NCBI RefSeq assembly: GCF_022179725.1
Contig: NZ_BPRC01000023.1
Coordinates: 1 to 64,000, forward strand
Source: Methylorubrum aminovorans
Lineage (GTDB): Bacteria; Pseudomonadota; Alphaproteobacteria; Rhizobiales; Beijerinckiaceae
Direction: 5' to 3'
Length of the DNA: 64,000 nucleotides
The translations under genes and the position numbers were made by a program. Every line of letters starts with the position of its first letter. The stretch's first letter is position 1. Shown in pieces: positions 59,547 to 64,000 of this stretch. The notes below the pieces were generated by a model, which was given only the letters and a program-made list of their open reading frames with translations, was not told the DNA's origin and did not search any database.

Positions 59547-60812
59547 TTGGACGAGGCAGGATTGCAAGAGACCGGACCGGACGAGGCCGCGGCGCATGCG
59601 CGGCGGATCGAGGATGGTCTTGTCCTCACCTGCGACGCCGCGCGCCTCTACCGCGACGGGGGCTTTGCCGGCGAGGCCGCCCTGCTCGACCGGCTGCGGG
59701 GGCGGGTGAGCCGGCAGACCGAGGTGATCGGCGAGGTCTTTCCCGGCTTTCCCGCGCACGATCCCGAGCCGCCGCGCCTCTACGGCGGCGGCGCCGCTTT
59801 CCGCGCGAAGCAGGGCGCCGCGCTCGCCGCCCCGCGCCCGGCGGGGCCGCCCTCGCTCCTGTGCGAGACCTGCGACGTCCGGCTCGCCGGCAACGCCCTG
59901 TTCCACGTCGCGGACGGCCAGCCGCAGGTGCTGTTCGAGACCTACCGGCCGCAGGAGCGGCACGTGGTGCCCGGCCCCGGCCCCGATTTCCTGCACGTGG
60001 ACGAGACGGTCGCCGAGGCCGGTCCCGTCCTCCTCCTCAACTCGGCGGGCTCGTTCAATTACGGCCATTGGCTGATCGACGACCTGCCCCGGCTGCGAGC
60101 GCTCGAGGCCTTGCGCGCGCACCGGCCGGGGGAGCCGGTCACCGTGGCGCTCATCTCCTACTTCCCGCATCTCGACGCGGCCCGGCGGTACTCGATCGCA
60201 CTGTGTCTCGGGAGGTCGAGCGGCGTCTCAATCCGCTTCCTCGACCGCTGCAAGTCCTATCACTTCGCCCGCCTCTACCACGCCACGCCGTGCAGCCTGC
60301 CGAGCACGGGCAAGTCCCCGCACGCCCTGCGCTTTCTCACCCGGCAGGTGCGGGCGCGGACGCGCCTGCCGCGCGCGCTGTTCGGGCTCCGAGGTTTCAC
60401 CGGACGGGGCCGGCGCCTGTTCGTCGACCGGCATCCGGGGCGGGGGCGGGGGCTCGCCAACCGCGAGGCGGTGCTCGGCCTGCTGCGCGGCCTCGGCTTC
60501 GAGGCGTTCGATCCCGAACTCACCAGCGTGCGGCAGCAGGCGGTGCGGTTCTCGGCGGCCGAGATCGTGGTCGGCATCGCCGGGGCGGGCATGGCCAACA
60601 CGGTGTTCTGCCGGCCCGGCACGCCGGTGATTCACCTCGTGCCGGAGGGCTGGGAGGACCAGTTCTACGGCGAGATCGCCACCGCCTGCGGCCAGGGCTA
60701 CGCGGCGGTGTTCGGCCCCCGGATCCCGTCGGACGCGCCCGAATACCTTCGCGATTTCGCGATCGACCCGGAGGTCCTGCGCGAAGCCCTCACGGCGGAA
60801 GGTCTGCGGTAA
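59547..60812 (+). CDS. Glycosyltransferase family 61 protein
   Basis: 421 residues from a TTG at 59547, with GAGGAG 6 nt upstream. GT61/DUF563 motifs are visible: LLLNSAGSFNYGHWLIDDLPRLRALE (the NYxHW-x2-D-x-LPRL signature), RLFVDR, and GIAGAGMANTVFCRPGTPVIHLVPEG (the Gly-rich donor region with the Asn). Bacterial GT61 proteins add sugars to capsular or exopolysaccharides. There is no signal peptide or membrane segment. The 3' end is followed at once by repeat copy C. Confidence 0.9.
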   Translation: MDEAGLQETGPDEAAAHARRIEDGLVLTCDAARLYRDGGFAGEAALLDRLRGRVSRQTEVIGEVFPGFPAHDPEPPRLYGGGAAFRAKQGAALAAPRPAGPPSLLCETCDVRLAGNALFHVADGQPQVLFETYRPQERHVVPGPGPDFLHVDETVAEAGPVLLLNSAGSFNYGHWLIDDLPRLRALEALRAHRPGEPVTVALISYFPHLDAARRYSIALCLGRSSGVSIRFLDRCKSYHFARLYHATPCSLPSTGKSPHALRFLTRQVRARTRLPRALFGLRGFTGRGRRLFVDRHPGRGRGLANREAVLGLLRGLGFEAFDPELTSVRQQAVRFSAAEIVVGIAGAGMANTVFCRPGTPVIHLVPEGWEDQFYGEIATACGQGYAAVFGPRIPSDAPEYLRDFAIDPEVLREALTAEGLR

Positions 60813-60816
60813 GGTT

Positions 60817-60880
60817 CCGGGATTCCAAAGGGATCATCCCATTTGGCGGGGTATCGGGGCAGCGCCCCGATCTGACCCCA
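60817..60880 (-). repeat. Dispersed repeat, copy C (partial, reverse orientation)
   Basis: Read on the minus strand it contains ATCGGGGCGCTGCCCC, GATACCCCGCC and TGATCCCTTTGGAATCCC, matching the right half of copies A and B. It lies between the convergent GT61 and RNA methyltransferase genes, starting 5 bp after the GT61 stop. Confidence 0.85.
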
Positions 60881-60887
60881 CCCAGGC

Positions 60888-62171
60888 TCAGCGCGGGCGC
60901 CGCAATGTCCGGCCGGCGGCCTTCGCCTCCTTGCGGAACACGCCGACCAGCTCGACATGGGCCGACCACGCGAACTGATCGACCGGCGTGACCCGCTCCA
61001 GCCGGTAGCCGCCGGCGATCAGGGTCGCGGCGTCGCGGGCAAAGGTGCCGGGATCGCAGGCGACGCCGACGACGAGGGGCACCTTCGATTCCGCGATCCG
61101 GCGCACCTGCGCCTCGGCTCCGGCCCGCGGCGGATCGAACACCACCGCATCGAGGACGTCGAGTTCCGGCCCGAGCAGGGGGCGGCGGAACAGGTCGCGG
61201 GCCTCCGGGGTGATCCGGGCGAAGCCGGCCCCGGCGCGGTAGGCGCGGGTGAGGGCGGTGATGGACGCGGCCTCGCCCTCGACGGCATGGACCTCGCGGC
61301 CCCCGGCGGCGAGCGCCAAGGCGAAGGGGCCGCTGCCGCAGAACAGGTCGGCGACGCGCCGCACCTTGGCCTTGCCCTCGTCCAGTGCCTCCAGCACCAG
61401 GGCGGTCAGCGCCGCCTCACCGGCCTGCGTCGCCTGGAGGAAGCCGCCGGGCGGGGGCACGCGCCGGGCCGGGCCTTCGCCGACTTCCGGCGGACGACGC
61501 TCCACCACCACGTCGCCGTGGATCGAGAGGCGGGTGAGGTCGAGTTCCCCGGCGAGCCGGGTGAGGACGCCGCGCACGCCCTCGCTCACCGTCCCGTGGC
61601 CGCGGATGTCGATGTCGAGGCCGGTGACGGTCGCGGTGGCGGCGACGTCGAGCGGCTTGCGGCCGTGCCCGAGCGGGGCGGCCAGGGCCTTCGCCACCGC
61701 GGGCGCACGGTGCAGGCCGGGCACGGTGATCGGGCAATGGTCGATCGCCACCAGGGCGTGGCTGCGCGGCGCCATCAGCCCGGCCTCGGCCCGGCCCTCG
61801 ATCTCGCGCACATGCAGGGTGATCCGCCGCCGGCCGGTGCCCCGCGCGTCGACGAGCGGCCTCAGGTCCGTCTCGATGCGCGCCTGCGCCAACGCCCCGG
61901 CGACGATGCCACGCTTCCACTCGGCGTAAGGGTCGGGCGCGAGGTGCTGCACGGCACAGCCGCCGCAGGCGGAGAAATACGGGCAGAACGGCGCGATCCG
62001 CTCCGGCGAGGCCTCCTCGACGGCGACCAGCGTGCCGACACGGTCGCCGCGCCGCACCCTCACCCGCTCGCCGGGCAGGGCGCCGGGCACGGGGAGCCCG
62101 TCCTCGCTGATGCCGTCGCCGCGGGCGCCGAGCCGGGCGATGGTCAGGGTTTCTTCGGTCACGTCGGACAT
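60888..62171 (-). CDS. Class I RNA methyltransferase, RlmD/TrmA (RumA) family
   Basis: 427 residues from ATG 62171. An N-terminal TRAM domain (LTIARLGARGDGISEDGLPVPGALPGERVRVR) is followed by the [4Fe-4S] Cys cluster FCPYFSACGGCAVQH and a later CPI. SAM-binding motifs are VADLFCGSGPFALALA, VHAVEGEAASI and VVFDPPRAGAE, and the catalytic Cys is in GVACDPGTFARD. It methylates C5 of a uridine in rRNA or tRNA. The start region overlaps the stop of the TlyA-like gene (ATG at 62183, 62180 or 62171); 62171 is chosen as the least overlapping. Confidence 0.93.
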   Translation of the reverse strand: MSDVTEETLTIARLGARGDGISEDGLPVPGALPGERVRVRRGDRVGTLVAVEEASPERIAPFCPYFSACGGCAVQHLAPDPYAEWKRGIVAGALAQARIETDLRPLVDARGTGRRRITLHVREIEGRAEAGLMAPRSHALVAIDHCPITVPGLHRAPAVAKALAAPLGHGRKPLDVAATATVTGLDIDIRGHGTVSEGVRGVLTRLAGELDLTRLSIHGDVVVERRPPEVGEGPARRVPPPGGFLQATQAGEAALTALVLEALDEGKAKVRRVADLFCGSGPFALALAAGGREVHAVEGEAASITALTRAYRAGAGFARITPEARDLFRRPLLGPELDVLDAVVFDPPRAGAEAQVRRIAESKVPLVVGVACDPGTFARDAATLIAGGYRLERVTPVDQFAWSAHVELVGVFRKEAKAAGRTLRRPR

Positions 62172-62172
62172 G

Positions 62173-62922
62173 TCATCCATCATGGGAGGAACGCCTCGCG
62201 GCGACCAGGAACTCGCGGTTGCCGTCGCCGCCCTCGATCGGGGAGGGGATCGGCCCGGCGACGGTGAAACCGAGGCCGACGAGCACGGCACGCACGCCCT
62301 CGCAGACCTCGGCATGGATGTGCGGATCGCGCACGATGCCGCCGCGGCCGACCCGTTCGCGGCCGGCCTCGAATTGCGGCTTGATCAGCGCGGCGACGGC
62401 CGCCTCGTCGGCAAGCTGCTCGGCAACCGCCGGCAGAACCAGCCGCAGGCCGATGAAGCTGACGTCGATGGTGGCCAGACGCGGAGCGGGCTGGATCGCG
62501 CCGGGAGACATCGCGCGAATGTCGGTGCCCTCCAGGCTCGTCACCCGCGGGTCGGCACGCAGGGCCGCGTCGAGCTGGTCGCGGCCGACATCGACGGCGT
62601 GGACATGGGCGGCGCCGCGGCGCAGCAGCACGTCGGTGAAGCCCCCGGTCGAGGCCCCGACATCGAGGCAGGGCAGGCCGGCGGGGTCGAGGCCGAAGGC
62701 GTCGAGCGCCGCAGCGAGCTTGAGGCCGCCGCGGGAGACGTAAGGGTGGGGAGCCGTGGCTTCGATCCGCGCCCCCGCGCCGATGGGGTCGGAGGGTCGC
62801 GCGACGAGGCAGCCGTCGGCGCGGACGAGGCCGGCTTGAATCGCCGCCTGCGCCTGCGCCCGGCTGCGGAAATGCCCGTGCTCGACCAGGAAAAGGTCGG
62901 CCCGCCGCCGCTCGCCCGTCAT
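62173..62922 (-). CDS. TlyA-family rRNA methyltransferase / putative hemolysin
   Basis: 249 residues from ATG 62922 with AGAGGA 9 nt upstream. The N-terminal S4 domain (RADLFLVEHGHFRSRAQAQAAIQAGLV) binds RNA, and an FtsJ-like SAM domain (LDVGASTGGFTDVLLRRGA, VDVGRDQLD, ATIDVSFIGLRLVLPAV, IKPQFEAGRE) follows. TlyA is a 2'-O-methyltransferase of 16S/23S rRNA and confers sensitivity to capreomycin; it is also called hemolysin A. The stop overlaps the following RlmD-type gene, so the two RNA-modification genes are coupled. Confidence 0.92.
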   Translation of the reverse strand: MTGERRRADLFLVEHGHFRSRAQAQAAIQAGLVRADGCLVARPSDPIGAGARIEATAPHPYVSRGGLKLAAALDAFGLDPAGLPCLDVGASTGGFTDVLLRRGAAHVHAVDVGRDQLDAALRADPRVTSLEGTDIRAMSPGAIQPAPRLATIDVSFIGLRLVLPAVAEQLADEAAVAALIKPQFEAGRERVGRGGIVRDPHIHAEVCEGVRAVLVGLGFTVAGPIPSPIEGGDGNREFLVAARRSSHDG

Positions 62923-63011
62923 CGGGTCATTCCTCTTTCGAAAACCGCTCCGCCGCAGCCGCGACCGTCGCCCCGACATCGGATCCCGGCCGATCGCCAC
63001 GGCCGCGATTG

Positions 63012-63058
63012 CGCACCGGTTGTTTCCCGACAACCGGCCATCGCCCTTCGGAACGATG
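63012..63058. repeat. REP-like element with internal hairpin
   Basis: CCGGTTGT and ACAACCGG (63016-63023 and 63030-63037) form a perfect 8-bp hairpin, followed by CCTTCGGAACGATGC as in other REP-like elements of this window. It lies in the 361-bp space between the divergent TlyA and sodC genes, whose remaining bases show no other feature. Confidence 0.65.
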
Positions 63059-63283
63059 CGCAAGTGATCGGACGGATAGCCCGTCCCCTGTCGAAACGCA
63101 CCGCTTCGCGTTACCTAGAGCATCACCTGAGACGGCGCGTGCCGGCTCGTCCGATCAAGGGCGATGCGAAATCCGCTTTTGCCGGGTAGCCTGGATCGCG
63201 CACCGCCTCAAGCGGTGGCGGGATGCCGGACGGGACCGCCGGGTCGCAGCAACGGAGTGAGTCGGTTCATGAGAGGTGCCATC

Positions 63284-63895
63284 ATGCGAAGGGCCACGAT
63301 GCCTGCCGTCCGCCACATCCCCTTGGTCGCAGCCCTGGTCGCGGGCCTTGCCGGACCCGCCTTCGCGCAAGACGCCAAGGAAGCGCCGAAGGAAGCGCCG
63401 AAGGAGACGGCCCAGCCGCCGGCCAAGGCGGAGGCTGCGGGCGCTCCGCAGACCTACGAGAGCGGGATCACGAACGGCAAGGGCGAGACCATCGGCAAGA
63501 TCATGATCCGCGACGGGGCGAACTCCCTCGTGATGCGGGTGACGATTCAGCCCGGCGGCCTGCCTCCGGGCTGGCACGGCATCCATTTCCACGCGGTCGG
63601 CGATTGCTCGGACACCGAGAAGTTCGAGAAGTCGAAGGCCCACGTGAATCACGACCAGAGCAAGCACGGCCTGCTCAACCCCGACGGCCCGGACGAGGGC
63701 GACCTGCCCAACGTCTACGCCGGTGCCGACGGCTCGGTGAACGCGGAAGTGTCGAGCGAGACCCCGCTGACCGGCGAGGGCGGCCTGCGCGACGGCGACG
63801 GCTCGGCGCTGATCATCCACGCCAACGAGGACGACCACACCAGCCAGCCCATCGGCGGGGCGGGCCCACGGATCGGCTGCGCGGTGATCAAGTAA
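63284..63895 (+). CDS. sodC: Periplasmic Cu-Zn superoxide dismutase
   Basis: 203 residues from ATG 63284, with GAGAGG 7 nt upstream (ATG 63269 is possible). A signal peptide (PAVRHIPLVAALVAGLAGPAFAQD) and a Lys/Glu/Ala/Pro-rich linker with repeated KEAPKEAP precede the beta-barrel. Copper and zinc ligands are present: GIHFHAVGDC (two His and the disulfide Cys), HVNHDQSKHG, and the catalytic Arg in GGAGPRIGCAVI. It detoxifies superoxide in the periplasm. The linker is longer than in most SodC proteins. A hairpin terminator follows. Confidence 0.96.
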   Translation: MRRATMPAVRHIPLVAALVAGLAGPAFAQDAKEAPKEAPKETAQPPAKAEAAGAPQTYESGITNGKGETIGKIMIRDGANSLVMRVTIQPGGLPPGWHGIHFHAVGDCSDTEKFEKSKAHVNHDQSKHGLLNPDGPDEGDLPNVYAGADGSVNAEVSSETPLTGEGGLRDGDGSALIIHANEDDHTSQPIGGAGPRIGCAVIK

Positions 63896-63905
63896 AGGCA
63901 CGCAA

Positions 63906-63933
63906 AACCCTCTCCCCTCTGCGGGGGAGGGTT
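63906..63933. terminator. Bidirectional hairpin between sodC and the last gene
   Basis: AACCCTC and GAGGGTT form a perfect outer stem and CCCC/GGGG an inner one, with one T bulge and a short loop. The two genes converge here, so the hairpin could terminate both. Confidence 0.6.
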
Positions 63934-63947
63934 CCTCTCCGTTCGGG

Positions 63948-64000
63948 CTACCGCTTCAGGCTCACCACGCTGCCCTCGCGCTGCACCGCCTGCTCCGGCA
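63948..64000 (-). CDS. 3' end of an unidentified gene (partial)
   Basis: A minus-strand frame enters from the right edge and ends at 63948 with a TAG stop; the residues seen are PEQAVQREGSVVSLKR. Its position behind a convergent terminator-like hairpin supports a gene end, but 16 residues do not allow a family to be named. Confidence 0.45.
   Translation of the reverse strand, partial: PEQAVQREGSVVSLKR

Overview
The window is a high-GC chromosomal segment of an alphaproteobacterium. Gene content and style fit a Methylobacterium/Methylorubrum-like member of the Hyphomicrobiales: cytochrome bo3 oxidase, Liv-type ABC transport, several dispersed palindromic repeats and many adjacent unrelated operons. 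The genus is an inference from pattern recognition. No 16S rRNA or methanol-oxidation gene is present to prove it.

Layout. 1-3559 looks like the end of an integrated element: an IS5-type transposase tail, a DnaQ-like exonuclease, a small Cys-rich protein, a gene remnant and a tyrosine integrase directly abutting the 3' end of tRNA-Leu(CAG). 3794-9495 is core and metabolic: leuC, a 2-hydroxyacid dehydrogenase with a two-domain Inh-like periplasmic protein, and a TauE exporter divergent from a LysR regulator. 9561-11367 holds a frameshifted D-lactate-dehydrogenase-like gene and an ankyrin protein. 11474-20216 is a nitrogen-compound uptake and hydrolysis cluster: LivK, LivH, a single-chain LivM-LivG-LivF fusion, a PuuE-like deacetylase and a GGT-like amidohydrolase, with a divergent NTF2-like protein and a GntR/FCD regulator. 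20632-27423 holds tRNA-Gln, two glycosyltransferases and a signalling locus. That locus has two LuxR-type regulators with degenerate receivers (one frameshifted), an AT-richer spacer, and a HisKA_3 kinase (frameshifted near its N-terminus) paired with a canonical response regulator. 27615-34102 is a TetR-controlled efflux operon with two adaptors plus an RND pump (TriABC-like). 34378-40847 is an MFS transporter followed by cyoABCD and SURF1. 41062-51575 carries VTT/phospholipase D membrane-lipid genes, asparaginase, an EEP phosphatase, murQ-nagB-II-nagA amino-sugar recycling and a GH15 hydrolase. 51658-64000 is a mixed set: PilZ, HIT, CDF, ada, M20 peptidase, COG3146 protein, SRAP, surface-glycan-related SGNH and GT61 proteins, RlmD/TrmA-type and TlyA-type RNA methyltransferases, and sodC.

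Cross-cutting signals. A ~100-bp dispersed repeat occurs three times (9446, 47941, 60817). One copy supplies the last codons of a LysR gene and another sits across the nagA start. A second repeat flanks the TetR gene as direct copies. Short tandem arrays lie at 3472, 23110 and 51156. Three genes (ldhA-like, LuxR-2, histidine kinase) each look one base short, and SURF1 lacks an obvious start, which could be decay or base-deletion sequencing error. I found no convincing wholly new system. The most unusual items are the LivMGF fusion in its catabolic operon, the pseudo-receiver signalling locus, and the repeats remodelling gene ends.
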